Source: Paenibacillus tundrae (GTDB lineage: Bacteria > Bacillota > Bacilli > Paenibacillales > Paenibacillaceae). From it: a stretch of DNA of 64,000 nt. Position numbers and translations under genes: made by a program. The stretch's first letter is position 1; each line of letters starts with the position of its first letter. Positions 52,535-62,352 of this stretch are shown in pieces. Where the stretch lies: positions 3,534,001-3,598,000 of the forward strand of contig NZ_CP145605.1 of NCBI RefSeq assembly GCF_036884255.1. Reading direction: 5' to 3'. A model generated the notes under the pieces. It was not told the DNA's origin and made no database searches. It worked only from the letters and a program-made list of their open reading frames with translations.

Positions 52535-54280
52535 CTACTTGATATCTGAAATGCCAGGCAACAAAATGGTAAAAATCGTACCCTCTCCCACTTTACTATC
52601 CACTTGGATCCCGTAGGGCTTTCCAAAATGAAGCTGAATACGCCGCTGCACATTATGAACTCCGATTCCTTTCGTCCCATCGCATACTCTCGGCTTCTCA
52701 TCCATTAAATTTTGTATTGTATGATCTTCCATACCTACTCCATTATCACAAATCTCGATCGTAATATCGCTGCCCTTCGTTTGAATCCGTATCATTATGG
52801 TGCCATCTTCTTCGATTTCGGCAAGACCGTGAAAGATCGCATTTTCAACTATGGGCTGTAGAATCATTTTCGGCATCCGGTAGTCCAGTAGTCGATCCTC
52901 AATCTCATAGTTCATCTGAATGCAACCGTAGTATCTCACATTCTGAATGGTTACATAATTCTTAATGTTATCTAGCTCCTCACGAATGGTTACTAGACTA
53001 TTATCTGATCTTGTGGCGTAACGGAGCATAGAGATTAGTGCATCTGTCATTTCCACAATTTTGTCAGCCTGCTGCATGGAGGCAATCCATTTGACTGATC
53101 CAAGTGTGTTATAGAGAAAATGGGGGTTGATCTGATGATGGAGTGCACGCATCTCGGCCTGAGCCTTCTCCATTTCTTCTTGCTGCATCCGCTCAACCAT
53201 ACGTTTTAATTCATGCGACATCTTATTGAACCGTACCGATAGATGTCCAATCTCATCACGAGAGCGAATATGCTCGACTTGTTCAAACTGCCCTTTTTCT
53301 ACAAGTGAGATATTACGCAAAAGTCTCTTGATTGGTGTTGTAATAACATGGGATAGAAATACGGATAACACGGCTGCAAAAAGGAACATCACGATGGCGA
53401 GTGTTACTAAGTTACGTCCTAATATTTTACCGTCAGCAGTCAACTCATCCAACGGCATGTAGAGATAACTTGTCCATTTTTGCTGACTTAGAGGGCTTGT
53501 TACTACAACATTTAGTGCTTCAGGTGGACGCACATTTCCCCGAAACAACGTACCAATTAATCGTTCATCCGCGTTGTATACAATCTTATCGTCCTCATCC
53601 ACAATCATGAACCTAGAGCGAAGCCCTTCCTGTAAGTTACGATTAACGATTTCAATAAATTTGATATCAATGCTAACAACGATTACACCAAGTAATTTCC
53701 CTGTAGAGACATCATGAATTTTTCGCGCATGCGAGACGGCTAGAATTTTATTCTCCAATTGCTCATCAATTCGGGTAGTCAAGGTAATCGTTCGATCATT
53801 CTTATGCAAGAACTTTTTGAACCACAATTCGTTCGCCACTTTATAGTTTGCATCAATGGGCTGATGAGGACTGACGAACAAATCTTGACCTCCGTTCAGG
53901 TTGTAGAGGTAGATGGAGAACACGCGATCCTTCATCATAATATAGTTCATCAGAATATTGTAAGCTGCGATCTCTCGCTGTTCATCACTATTACGGAGGA
54001 AGTCCTGAATGGGAAAACTGCCTTCAGGCGTCGCAGATAGATCATTGCTCAGTCCATTGCTTGCTAGGAGTGTGATTTTTTCGATTTCTTTGAGAAACTC
54101 ATCAATTCGAATATTGGTCTGCTTGGATAGATCGTTCAGCACGTTTGTATAATTCTGTGTCAATAATCGTTCAGAAGAATAATAGGAATTAATGGTCATC
54201 ACAAGCACCGGAAGGATAATGACCGTAATACAGATCACCATGATTTTGTGCTGGATTCGAACGAATCGGACATGCTTCAT
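52535..54280 (-). CDS. YesM-like sensor histidine kinase
   Basis: 581 residues from ATG 54280 (AGAGGTG upstream). One membrane segment near the N-terminus, an extracytoplasmic dCache-like sensor (about 35-280), a second membrane segment (about 292-312), HAMP (about 310-365), then the His_kinase/LytS-type region with the phospho-accepting histidine in HHQINPHFLYNTLGS (His387) and an ATPase with CDNGVGM and GIGVHNVQRRI. It should sense a sugar or the loaded binding protein outside and phosphorylate the response regulator encoded 22 bases upstream in the same operon. Confidence 0.9.
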   Translation of the reverse strand: MKHVRFVRIQHKIMVICITVIILPVLVMTINSYYSSERLLTQNYTNVLNDLSKQTNIRIDEFLKEIEKITLLASNGLSNDLSATPEGSFPIQDFLRNSDEQREIAAYNILMNYIMMKDRVFSIYLYNLNGGQDLFVSPHQPIDANYKVANELWFKKFLHKNDRTITLTTRIDEQLENKILAVSHARKIHDVSTGKLLGVIVVSIDIKFIEIVNRNLQEGLRSRFMIVDEDDKIVYNADERLIGTLFRGNVRPPEALNVVVTSPLSQQKWTSYLYMPLDELTADGKILGRNLVTLAIVMFLFAAVLSVFLSHVITTPIKRLLRNISLVEKGQFEQVEHIRSRDEIGHLSVRFNKMSHELKRMVERMQQEEMEKAQAEMRALHHQINPHFLYNTLGSVKWIASMQQADKIVEMTDALISMLRYATRSDNSLVTIREELDNIKNYVTIQNVRYYGCIQMNYEIEDRLLDYRMPKMILQPIVENAIFHGLAEIEEDGTIMIRIQTKGSDITIEICDNGVGMEDHTIQNLMDEKPRVCDGTKGIGVHNVQRRIQLHFGKPYGIQVDSKVGEGTIFTILLPGISDIK

Positions 54281-54302
54281 CAGATGCACCTCTATTCACG
54301 GT

Positions 54303-55925
54303 TCACATGGATTCCTGCTGTAAATCTCGATATTCTTCAGGGGTATGCCCTACAGACCTTTTGAAAATCTTACTGAAATACGTGTAGTTATGGTAACCTA
54401 CCTTTTCTGCGATTTCATACACTTTTAGCTCCTTGCTCAGAAGGTAATTCTTCGCATGCTCCATACGAACTCGCGTTAAATATGCGATAAAGTTCTCTCC
54501 CTTTTCCTGCTTGAACAATCGACTTAGATATGATGGATTAACATTAATCTGACTCGCTACGCCTTGGAGTGAAATGTCTTCCGCATAATACTTGTTGATG
54601 ATCTCTATTGCGACGTCTGCATGAGTATGCTCCTGCATGTCCTGTGAATTGTTTATAAAATAATAAGAGATGTGCTCCAGTATATCTTGGTGGATATCCT
54701 CCCAACACTCTCCCTTAAGCACAATTTCATAGGGTGATTTCTCTGTAGAATTACGCTTGCCTCTTTCTGTCCCACGAGACAGATGCGATTGTATCGTTTC
54801 CATCAGCAAAATATATTGCTTACGAACACTGCTTTCATTCGCTCGTTGCGCCTCCAGATCGGATCGAATTGCCTCAAGAAATTTTTTGGCGCTGTTGTAG
54901 TCTTTGCTAACCCAAAATTTAAGAAAATCTCGTTCCTGTTCCGGGGTTAACATCTCATGCACCTCTTGCCGAGCCGGAGCTTGAAGCACATCCTTATAGT
55001 GCAGCACCTGATTGCTGCCCGTGAAAAAACCGTGCTGTAGCGCGAATTCTGCTTCCTCACATGCCTTTCGAATGTAACGGAAGTCAGGCACGATCGTACT
55101 TACAGCCGCTGTGAGTGACAAGTTCATAAAATCTTTTACAGAGGATAAAAGTTTCGTACAGAGCTTGTGGAGATCAGCTTGTATTGAGCCAATCTCAGGA
55201 AGCACATTGACGATAACCCAATATTCAGACGAGCTTTCCACAAAAATTTCCTTCTCCCACTTGGATGGAATAATCTCTTCCATAATGTTCAGGAGCGAAA
55301 ATCGAAGTAGTTTCTCCCCCTTCTCGATATACTTTTTCTTCGCTTTCTCGTAATAATTAACGAAGAACTTGATCACGACCAATGGCTCCGATCTAATACG
55401 AAATTGCAGTTCTTCGGCTTTGGTTGCGATTTCCTTCTCCGTTATGAATCCGCTTACAATATCCTGAAAGAAGCTATCCTTCAAGTGCCTCAAGCTCTTG
55501 GAATAATCCAGTGATACAGACGATACGTTAGCTGGGTTAATTTGTTCACTTTGTAGCTTCTGGGTAATGCTGGTCAGAAGTTCAATGAGAGATGCTTCAC
55601 TAATCTCACTCTTGATTAAATAATCAGCTGCGCCAAGCTTCAGTGCTTCTTTTACATAATGAAATTCGTCAAAATTACTGAGTATGACATACTTACATGT
55701 TTTGAGTACGGAAGAAGCTTCTTGGATCAGCTTTAACCCATCCATAACAGGCATTTTAATATCCGTAATAATTAAATCAGGCGAAACTTCCAAAGCTAGC
55801 TCCAAGGCTTCCTTGCCATTCCCCGCCTCACCAACCACATTATATCCGAACTCCTCCCAGTTGAGCATGGAACGGATTCCAACTCGCATGAGTAACTCGT
55901 CATCTACGATCATCAGTTTATACAT
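54303..55925 (-). CDS. YesN-like AraC-type response regulator
   Basis: 540 residues from ATG 55925 (GGAGG 5 bases upstream). Receiver domain 1-125 with phosphorylation site Asp55 (LIITDIKMP) and Lys at the switch (DYLIKSE); a long middle domain (about 130-430); C-terminal AraC helix-turn-helix pair (ISLQGVASQINVNPSYLSRL, KVYEIAEKVGYHNYTYFSKI, TPEEYRDL). First gene of the regulator-kinase operon, convergent with the importer, which it most likely activates. Confidence 0.9.
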   Translation of the reverse strand: MYKLMIVDDELLMRVGIRSMLNWEEFGYNVVGEAGNGKEALELALEVSPDLIITDIKMPVMDGLKLIQEASSVLKTCKYVILSNFDEFHYVKEALKLGAADYLIKSEISEASLIELLTSITQKLQSEQINPANVSSVSLDYSKSLRHLKDSFFQDIVSGFITEKEIATKAEELQFRIRSEPLVVIKFFVNYYEKAKKKYIEKGEKLLRFSLLNIMEEIIPSKWEKEIFVESSSEYWVIVNVLPEIGSIQADLHKLCTKLLSSVKDFMNLSLTAAVSTIVPDFRYIRKACEEAEFALQHGFFTGSNQVLHYKDVLQAPARQEVHEMLTPEQERDFLKFWVSKDYNSAKKFLEAIRSDLEAQRANESSVRKQYILLMETIQSHLSRGTERGKRNSTEKSPYEIVLKGECWEDIHQDILEHISYYFINNSQDMQEHTHADVAIEIINKYYAEDISLQGVASQINVNPSYLSRLFKQEKGENFIAYLTRVRMEHAKNYLLSKELKVYEIAEKVGYHNYTYFSKIFKRSVGHTPEEYRDLQQESM

Positions 55926-56032
55926 GAGAATCCTCCAATCGGTATATTTCAATGGATACACCATGTGCGTCAATCTGTAGCTATTCTATCATTGCTTAGA
56001 CAACGAGCCTACCTTCTATAGAACTAAAAAAA

Positions 56033-56054
56033 CCTTGGTTGTATACAACCAAGG
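56033..56054 (-). terminator. terminator of the helD-like gene
   Basis: CCTTGGTTGTA / TACAACCAAGG, an 11-bp perfect stem, followed on the minus strand by TTTTTTTAG. Confidence 0.88.
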
Positions 56055-56080
56055 CTGGCAAGGCTTTTTATGTCTACTCA

Positions 56081-58504
56081 TTAAGCTGTGTAGGATGATA
56101 TCTCATACACATCCTCAGGAAGTGCCTGCACAAACGGTGACCAATCACTACATGTATACAAATGAAGCTGGTGCATTGCACGCGTACAAGCCGTATAGAG
56201 TAACTTGCGTTCATTTTCCTTGCCGTAAATTTGCGATGAAGCATCATAGACAAGGACGGCGTCGAATTCGACACCTTTAGCTAGATAAACGGGAATAACC
56301 ATCAATCCTTTTTCAAAGCGTATGGTCTCTTTTGTGATGAGCTGTAACGTTTCATTGCCTTGAGATTGCAACAGGTGAAAAGCCTCACGACTCTCGGCTG
56401 CCGTTTTGGTGATGATCGCGATGGATTCGAGTCCCTTATCTCGAAGTGCAGCGATATCCGTCAGAATTTGTGCATCGCGATTCTCTCTGCTATTTATTTT
56501 AGTCAAAAGTGGTTTCGGCCCGTTGCGATCAAATGGTACAATCTCCTCACCGCCTGGCAGCATCGCTTTTGTGAATTCAACAATTTCTCTTGTTGAACGA
56601 TAGCTACGTAAAAGGCAGAACATACTTGTGTCCGTTTCGCCAAAAAGGCGAACCAGCGGCGAATGATCTCCAACCAGACTTGTTGATTGCATGAAGATAG
56701 CCTGCCCAAAATCACCCAGCACCGTCATCCGGGCTCGAGGAAACAGTTTTTTCAAATATTCATATTGAAATGACGAGTAATCTTGACCCTTATCGACGAA
56801 AACATATCGAATTTCCGAGTTCGTCCGAACACCTTCAATCAATTCTTTTACATATAAATACGGCGTTACATCCTCGTGAAACAACTCGTTTTGATCCAAC
56901 ATTTCCTGGGTTCCGCTACAAATTTCTGACCATAAAGTAGGCACAGGGGCTCCATTCGTTCTAACTTTGTATGCTGCTTCATCGACAAACAGTTGACCGT
57001 ATATAGCTTGGAGATTGACAAAAGAGAAGTTCTTCACACTTTTCTTTAGCGGTTTAAAATATGCTTTGACAATCTTCTGACGGAGCAGTTCTTCCTCTCG
57101 CTGCGTGAAATCGAAGTCACCTTCATCCCCACGTCGCTTGCTCTTGTTATCTCTAAGAATGGCTGCATAACGCTCTGCAACGTCGAATATCTCTTTCTCC
57201 TTGTGCAGCATTCCGAATGCTTCCACGTATTGTTCAGTATCAAGATAGTTTAACTCTTCCTGTACCCAAGAAGCTTCACGTTCCGCCCGTTCCAGCGAAG
57301 CCAGTTCATTCAGTAGCCACTCCTGCAAGAGAGCAACTCGATTTATTAGAGGCAAGGTATGATCATACCCGTAAAATTGCTCTTTCATCTGCTCTGCCGT
57401 AATCAGATCCCGTTTCTGTATCCGAATCCCGCTGAACTGCATACCTTCACGTCCCAGCCATAAGCCATAGTTCTGTAGAGCCTGCAGGAAAGATTCGGAT
57501 GTCTTATACTCCATCCCCTGAAGACGAGCCTCGTAGCCTGGCGTATTATGTTTAGTCAGAACATATTCAATTTGGTCAAAGACATCCTCCGATCGTAATG
57601 TGGAATCTAACCAATAGTCGAGATATTCTTGGAACGTTGTCTGCTGCATATTCTCTTCACCAAGCTCAGGAAGAACGGTAGAGATATAGCTAGCAAACAT
57701 CGGATTTGGAGAAAAAAGAACGATCTGATCGGCCTTAATTGTCTGGCGGTGTTTATAGAGTAAGTATGCTACCCGCTGCAATGCTGCTGAGGTTTTACCA
57801 CTGCCGGCAGCCCCCTGCACGATTAGCATTCGACTTGTATCATTACGAATAATCGCATTTTGTTCTTTCTGAATCGTTGCTACAATGCTCTTCATTTGCG
57901 AGTCTGCACCAGAGCCAAGCACATGCTGTAACAAGTCGTCTCCAATGGTTTCATTTGCATCAAACATATTATTTATTGTTCCGTTTTGGATCTGAAACTG
58001 CCGTTTAAGTTCCATCGCACCATCGATGGTTCCAGATGGGGTAATATATGAAGCCACTCCGGGAGAAGCATCATAATAGAGGCTAGCTATGGGCGTACGC
58101 CAGTCATAGATCAGAAAGCTCAAGCCGTCCTGATCGACGAAGGAAGACACACCGATATAGATTTTCTCACTGAAGCTCAATCCCTTCTCCTTGAAGTCGA
58201 TTCGTCCAAAATAAGGTGATGGGAGCAGCCGCTTTACGTTTTTCCACTGTTGCATCAATCGCTGATGGCCGCGCTCTCGTTCAGCCAATACTGCGGACTG
58301 TTGGTTAATCGTGTAGAAAGACTCTTCAAAATCTTCATTGCTACCTGTATTCATCGTAACTTCTTCCCAGAACCGCTTGCGGATGTCCGTCGCCTGATCA
58401 TGTAATCCGGCCACTTCCGGCTCTAATTCAGAGATTCTTACCTGCAATTTGTTTCTAACTAACTCCAGCCGTTCCTCTTCTTGTTGCCAAATATTCATCT
58501 CCAT
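56081..58504 (-). CDS. helD: HelD-like RNA polymerase recycling helicase
   Basis: 807 residues from ATG 58504 (GGGTGG 7 bases upstream; a longer frame to 58603 lacks a site). N-terminal coiled coil (about 1-60, QQEEERLELVRNKLQVRISE), then UvrD-like motor: Walker A VQGAAGSGKTSAAL, motif III-like DKGQDYSSFQYEYLKKLFP, motif IV-VI SYRSTREIVEF and VYLAKGVEFDAVLVYDA. Motif II reads VFVDKGQDYS, with Lys in place of the usual Glu of DEAQD. HelD removes stalled RNA polymerase from DNA; length and the coiled coil match Firmicute class I HelD. It could also be a related Rep/UvrD-like protein of unknown role. Confidence 0.87.
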   Translation of the reverse strand: MEMNIWQQEEERLELVRNKLQVRISELEPEVAGLHDQATDIRKRFWEEVTMNTGSNEDFEESFYTINQQSAVLAERERGHQRLMQQWKNVKRLLPSPYFGRIDFKEKGLSFSEKIYIGVSSFVDQDGLSFLIYDWRTPIASLYYDASPGVASYITPSGTIDGAMELKRQFQIQNGTINNMFDANETIGDDLLQHVLGSGADSQMKSIVATIQKEQNAIIRNDTSRMLIVQGAAGSGKTSAALQRVAYLLYKHRQTIKADQIVLFSPNPMFASYISTVLPELGEENMQQTTFQEYLDYWLDSTLRSEDVFDQIEYVLTKHNTPGYEARLQGMEYKTSESFLQALQNYGLWLGREGMQFSGIRIQKRDLITAEQMKEQFYGYDHTLPLINRVALLQEWLLNELASLERAEREASWVQEELNYLDTEQYVEAFGMLHKEKEIFDVAERYAAILRDNKSKRRGDEGDFDFTQREEELLRQKIVKAYFKPLKKSVKNFSFVNLQAIYGQLFVDEAAYKVRTNGAPVPTLWSEICSGTQEMLDQNELFHEDVTPYLYVKELIEGVRTNSEIRYVFVDKGQDYSSFQYEYLKKLFPRARMTVLGDFGQAIFMQSTSLVGDHSPLVRLFGETDTSMFCLLRSYRSTREIVEFTKAMLPGGEEIVPFDRNGPKPLLTKINSRENRDAQILTDIAALRDKGLESIAIITKTAAESREAFHLLQSQGNETLQLITKETIRFEKGLMVIPVYLAKGVEFDAVLVYDASSQIYGKENERKLLYTACTRAMHQLHLYTCSDWSPFVQALPEDVYEISSYTA

Positions 58505-58747
58505 CCCTAAACCACCCTTTTCCCATTTTTTTAGGTCAAAAAAGAGCATTGACAAACTCAAATTCCAGATGTATACTAAGATTAGGAATAATGATGAATG
58601 CAAACACGGACTAATTTATCAATGGCGCTACTGATTATATCACAGCGTTTTTTCGCGTTCAATTTATTTTTTATCTTTCGGACATTAGATTGCGTGGTCT
58701 ACTTTGACCATTTCCTATGGAGATTACACATTAAATAAGATATCATG

Positions 58748-58791
58748 AAAAAGAAGAGGCAGCTTGAATGATCAAAGTGCCTCTTCTTTTT
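58748..58791. terminator. bidirectional terminator
   Basis: AAAAAGAAGAGGCA / TGCCTCTTCTTTTT, a 14-bp stem. It ends the histidine kinase gene at 58817. Confidence 0.85.
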
Positions 58792-58816
58792 ATGTTCAAA
58801 TTACACATCGTACGCT

Positions 58817-59833
58817 TCACTGCTCAGTTCTACCAATAATTACTTTGGTGCCATAATTCTCATTAGATATAAAGTCAGCTTTTAGATTCATTTTGTTCAA
58901 CATATAATTCGCAGTAGATAGACCAATACCTGCCCCACCCTCATAAGAAGAGTTATTCATACCTGGGCCTCGGTCTGCAACGATGATTAGTTCTTGAGCT
59001 ACATCAACTATAATGTGAGCATATTTCCCCTCTGCTGCATGTCGAAGAATATTCTGAAACAAATTATCCAGAACCCGTGACATCCATTTTGGATCTGCTT
59101 CCCAATAAAAGGTTTGCTCCGTCGGTAAATCAACTTCAAGCTGTATCTCTTTTTCTTCAAATACGGTATACCATGCAGCAACGGAGGCTCTAACTAAACG
59201 TACAATATCTGTTGAAGCGGGCTCAAAAGGATATTTCTCTGATGTTAGCAACGTGTAGGAAAGCAAATCATCCATGAGTAAGCCAACTCTTGTGATCGTA
59301 TGATTCATTTCTGTTAACGAGTGTTGTCCTTCTAGACTTATGGATTCTTTGTTTAGTCTGGTGACATGTCCTCTCAAAATCGTCAGTGGCGTACGTAAAT
59401 CATGAGATAAATTGGCAATAAGTCGTTGGCGCAATAACTGCTCTTCATATTCTCGCTTACGACTGTCTTCAAGCTGCTCAATCATCCAATTAAAAGAACT
59501 TCCTAACTGGTCTATTTCATCCATACGATCCACTTGAACAGATACTGGTGTAGGGAATGAATGATGATCTGCTGCAAACGACATGACTTCCTGTAAGTGT
59601 GTGAGACGATTACGAAGTCGGAAGAAGAACAGCCACGAAATGGCAACAAATGCGACAATAATAAAACCGAATAAAAAGAGCATAACGAATATTGGATTTA
59701 GAGTATTAAGCTCCTGACCATCGATAGAGAAATTAACGAACATAGAGAAGAATAACAGCAGCAGGGGAGGCAAAAAAATAAAGAGAAAATGCCCTCTTAG
59801 GTAATGGCGAAATAATGATCTATTCTGTTTCAT
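58817..59833 (-). CDS. OmpR-partner sensor histidine kinase
   Basis: 338 residues: two membrane helices (about 15-35 and 48-70) with a short extracytoplasmic loop, HAMP (70-125), HisKA with His144 (NLSHDLRTPL), and HATPase with the N box (DNLFQNILRHA) and DRGPGM. The tiny loop suggests sensing within the membrane, as in intramembrane-sensing kinases of cell-envelope stress. Start overlaps the response regulator stop by four bases (ATGA). Confidence 0.9.
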   Translation of the reverse strand: MKQNRSLFRHYLRGHFLFIFLPPLLLLFFSMFVNFSIDGQELNTLNPIFVMLFLFGFIIVAFVAISWLFFFRLRNRLTHLQEVMSFAADHHSFPTPVSVQVDRMDEIDQLGSSFNWMIEQLEDSRKREYEEQLLRQRLIANLSHDLRTPLTILRGHVTRLNKESISLEGQHSLTEMNHTITRVGLLMDDLLSYTLLTSEKYPFEPASTDIVRLVRASVAAWYTVFEEKEIQLEVDLPTEQTFYWEADPKWMSRVLDNLFQNILRHAAEGKYAHIIVDVAQELIIVADRGPGMNNSSYEGGAGIGLSTANYMLNKMNLKADFISNENYGTKVIIGRTEQ

Positions 59834-60510
59834 TGTTTCACCCGATAGCCTATTCCCTTCAGCGTTTCAATAATCTCTGGGGAATCTGGATTACGTTCCA
59901 GCTTTTGACGCAGTCGACGGATATGTACCATTAGTGTTTTATCACCGGTTATGTATGCTTCTTGCCAAATTGCTTCATAGATTTGTTCTTTTGGTAACAC
60001 TTGATTAGGATGGCGTAAGAAATACATTAAAATCTGATGCTGCCTTCCTGTCAATATAATTTCTTCCCCTGTGTCTTTGTTAAATACCATTTGGCCTGCT
60101 GGATCGACTTCAATATGGTCACCTAATGAAATTCGTTCAGAATATGTTGTCCCCCCTCGACGGATTAACACTTTTAATCTTGCAACTAATTCTTCTGTAT
60201 GGAATGGCTTCGTTAAATAGTCATCAGCAAATTGTAAACCATCTACCTTATCATTAATCGATGTTCGAGCAGATAACAATAGAATAGGAACAGTAGGTGC
60301 TGCCTTTTTTAATCGTTTTCCTACAGTAAATCCATCTAAACCGGGTAACATAATATCTAAAATAACGACTTCATGCTGACTCACTGCTTCTTCAGCTCCT
60401 TCACCAGAAAGAAGCCACTGAACTGCAAATCCTTGTTGTTCCAATTCTTCTTTTACCCAACTACCTATTTTCTCATTATCTTCAATATATAATATGCTTC
60501 TATTCTTCAA
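59830..60510 (-). CDS. OmpR/PhoB-family response regulator
   Basis: 226 residues. Receiver with Asp52 (VVILDIMLPGLDG) and DDYLTKPF; winged-helix C-terminus (ILTGRQHQILMYFLRHPNQV, DKTLMVHIRRLRQKL, IETLKGIGYRV). TTG start. First gene of the pair with the histidine kinase. No target operon lies beside it. Confidence 0.9.
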   Translation of the reverse strand: MKNRSILYIEDNEKIGSWVKEELEQQGFAVQWLLSGEGAEEAVSQHEVVILDIMLPGLDGFTVGKRLKKAAPTVPILLLSARTSINDKVDGLQFADDYLTKPFHTEELVARLKVLIRRGGTTYSERISLGDHIEVDPAGQMVFNKDTGEEIILTGRQHQILMYFLRHPNQVLPKEQIYEAIWQEAYITGDKTLMVHIRRLRQKLERNPDSPEIIETLKGIGYRVKQ

Positions 60511-60598
60511 GTAACATCCCTCTCTCTATTCGGTGTCTATTTTATACAGATTAACATAATCACACTTAATTAGAATCTATTTCCACACGTCGGCAACT

Positions 60599-60991
60599 TC
60601 ATTCTTTTCTCCACAGCCCTCCTGAACAAGGAACGAATCCGCAGTCTGCATAAAATGAATGATGTTTGGCATCATAGGTTAACGTTACGATCTCAATTCC
60701 AATTCGTTCCGCTTCCTGGAGTAATCCTGTCACTAACGCTTGGCCAATACCCGTTCGTTGATATTGCGGATGAACAATGATATCTTCCATATAACCATGT
60801 TGCAATCCCATGCCTGAAATATAACCAAAAGCGATTAACTCCTCCTGATCTCCTCTTAAACCTGCCCAAAAATTGCAACGTTCAAATAAAACGGGATAAT
60901 CAGAGTGACGCCCCTCCCAACCTACCAATTCTCTTAGCGCTGGGACTTCGTTAGGCTTGATGGGTAAATTAACAACGATTTCTTTACGCAA
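60599..60991 (-). CDS. GNAT-family N-acetyltransferase
   Basis: 130 residues with MEDIIVHPQYQRTGIGQALV (acetyl-CoA loop) and ITLTYDAKHHSFYADCGFVP-like C-terminus (actual VTLTYDAKHHSFYADCGFVP). TTG start with GGAGGGGGAG upstream. Substrate unknown. Confidence 0.85.
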   Translation of the reverse strand: MRKEIVVNLPIKPNEVPALRELVGWEGRHSDYPVLFERCNFWAGLRGDQEELIAFGYISGMGLQHGYMEDIIVHPQYQRTGIGQALVTGLLQEAERIGIEIVTLTYDAKHHSFYADCGFVPCSGGLWRKE

Positions 60992-61017
60992 TACTCCCCC
61001 TCCTTAAACGTTGAATC

Positions 61018-61332
61018 TCAAGAGTTAAGTTGGTAATCTCCCTCTAAATGAGCAGCCCAATTTTTAAAACTATCGAGTATTTCTTCCAAGTTCATTGCTC
61101 CTCCTGCACCGTGAAATATTCCATCTCTCACAATACAATAAAACCAATCCTCTTCATTTCTCTCTTCTTCAACTTCATCAAAAGGCACATCTTCTAAATA
61201 AGTATCCGTTAAATCTATTTCAACAGACCAGCCCGGATTATCCACTGTTTCAATTTTTACACCATAAGAATGTTCCCAGTCCCCGTTGCAGTGTTTAGCG
61301 TACCACTTCTGAATCCATGTGAGTGTGTTCAT
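61018..61332 (-). CDS. Imm53-family immunity protein
   Basis: 104 residues from ATG 61332 (AAGAGGT 7 bases upstream). It matches the Imm53 profile: LTWIQKWYAKHCNGDWEHSY, IETVDNPGWSVEIDLTDTYL, NEEDWFYCIVRDGIFHGAGG and a C-terminal NLEEILDSFKNW. Imm53 proteins neutralise toxin domains of polymorphic or contact-dependent systems. No toxin or secretion gene is next to it, so it is an orphan immunity gene, perhaps protecting against neighbours. Confidence 0.82.
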   Translation of the reverse strand: MNTLTWIQKWYAKHCNGDWEHSYGVKIETVDNPGWSVEIDLTDTYLEDVPFDEVEEERNEEDWFYCIVRDGIFHGAGGAMNLEEILDSFKNWAAHLEGDYQLNS

Positions 61333-61648
61333 TATCATTACCTCTTCTTCGGAATTCGTATCTCTCACCATTCTAACTTCTCGGATCATGATTTACCATG
61401 AAGCTCAGATATTATCACCGATGTTATATGATCACGCTAATATGTCGACAGAGAGTATATTTATTACAATTTATATGGATAAATATGCTTTTTATAAAGT
61501 AACATTCTCGGGGATTTTCTCATTTCGCATGGATAAATGTGTAAATCGTATAATGTAATAAAAACCGAAAAATTTTAGGATCGCTAACACAAAAAAGGCA
61601 TTCCTATTTAGGAACGCGCTTGGTTAGTATTTAGCCTTAACTATACAA
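61333..61648. other. gene-free gap with terminator
   Basis: Only a terminator is clear: minus strand GCGTTCCT-AAAT-AGGAATGC followed by CTTTTTTG (61597-61617), ending the membrane-protein gene at 61649. A 79-codon plus-strand frame overlapping the Imm53 gene has no ribosome site. Confidence 0.6.
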
Positions 61649-62053
61649 TTATTGATTAGCAGCTTCGGTTTTGGAAGGTAGCCTTTGAAGATATGTTTTG
61701 CTAGGACGATGTACTAGAACTACGATAAACATAAACAAATGAATCAGAATAGAAAGCACCTCTGTTGAAGCAATTGCTTGAAGAAGAGTAACTATAAGCA
61801 AAATCATTGTTGTTTTATACAGCTTGCAGCTAATAAAAGTAACAGCTAATAGTGCGGGTATTAGCCTCACATAAAATTCCCCTTCTAGATAACCAAAAGT
61901 GCGATACAAATCTTCACTATTGGCGTCAAGGTACATAAATTGAGCATCTGCTTCTTTGATTTTAATCTGGAGTAGCACCATCCAGTAAACCAAGATTACT
62001 AATTTCAAACCTAGTAAACCTCGAACCACGTGTAGCATTACAGGCATTTTCAT
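61649..62053 (-). CDS. small membrane protein of unknown function
   Basis: 134 residues from ATG 62053 (GGAGAAAG 8 bases upstream; TTG 62071 is an alternative). Four predicted membrane segments (LGLKLVILVYWMVLLQIKI; LIPALLAVTFISCKLY; MILLIVTLLQAIAS; LIHLFMFIVVLVH) and a polar tail. No motif I recognise and no operon partner. Confidence 0.65.
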   Translation of the reverse strand: MKMPVMLHVVRGLLGLKLVILVYWMVLLQIKIKEADAQFMYLDANSEDLYRTFGYLEGEFYVRLIPALLAVTFISCKLYKTTMILLIVTLLQAIASTEVLSILIHLFMFIVVLVHRPSKTYLQRLPSKTEAANQ

Positions 62054-62281
62054 ACAGTCGACTTTCTCCAATCTCTTATGTATTAATATTTTTCCTTAAT
62101 TATACTTTTTAATTAACAGATAACATATTAGTCTTAAGTATGGATTTTCCCAAGTTGAATTCATAAATGTGAATATATATAAACTTGAAGTCGCGCATCT
62201 ATTACCAACGACTGCTTAATTTAACCTCTTTACTATTTAAACCCAAAGAAGATCGTGAATTTTTATACTTTTAATAAAACA

Positions 62282-62310
62282 AAAGCAGACGATTGTCTAA
62301 TCGCCTGCTT
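62282..62310 (-). terminator. terminator of the gene at 62353
   Basis: AAGCAGACGAT / ATCGCCTGCTT (one mismatch), followed on the minus strand by TTTTGTTTTATT. Confidence 0.75.
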
Positions 62311-62352
62311 CTTGCAGTTTTTTGAATATGATGAAATCACTGACTCTCAATC

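Noticed and set aside
61319-61558. 79-codon plus-strand frame over the Imm53 start
   Set aside because: No ribosome site, overlaps a supported gene on the other strand, no recognisable motif.
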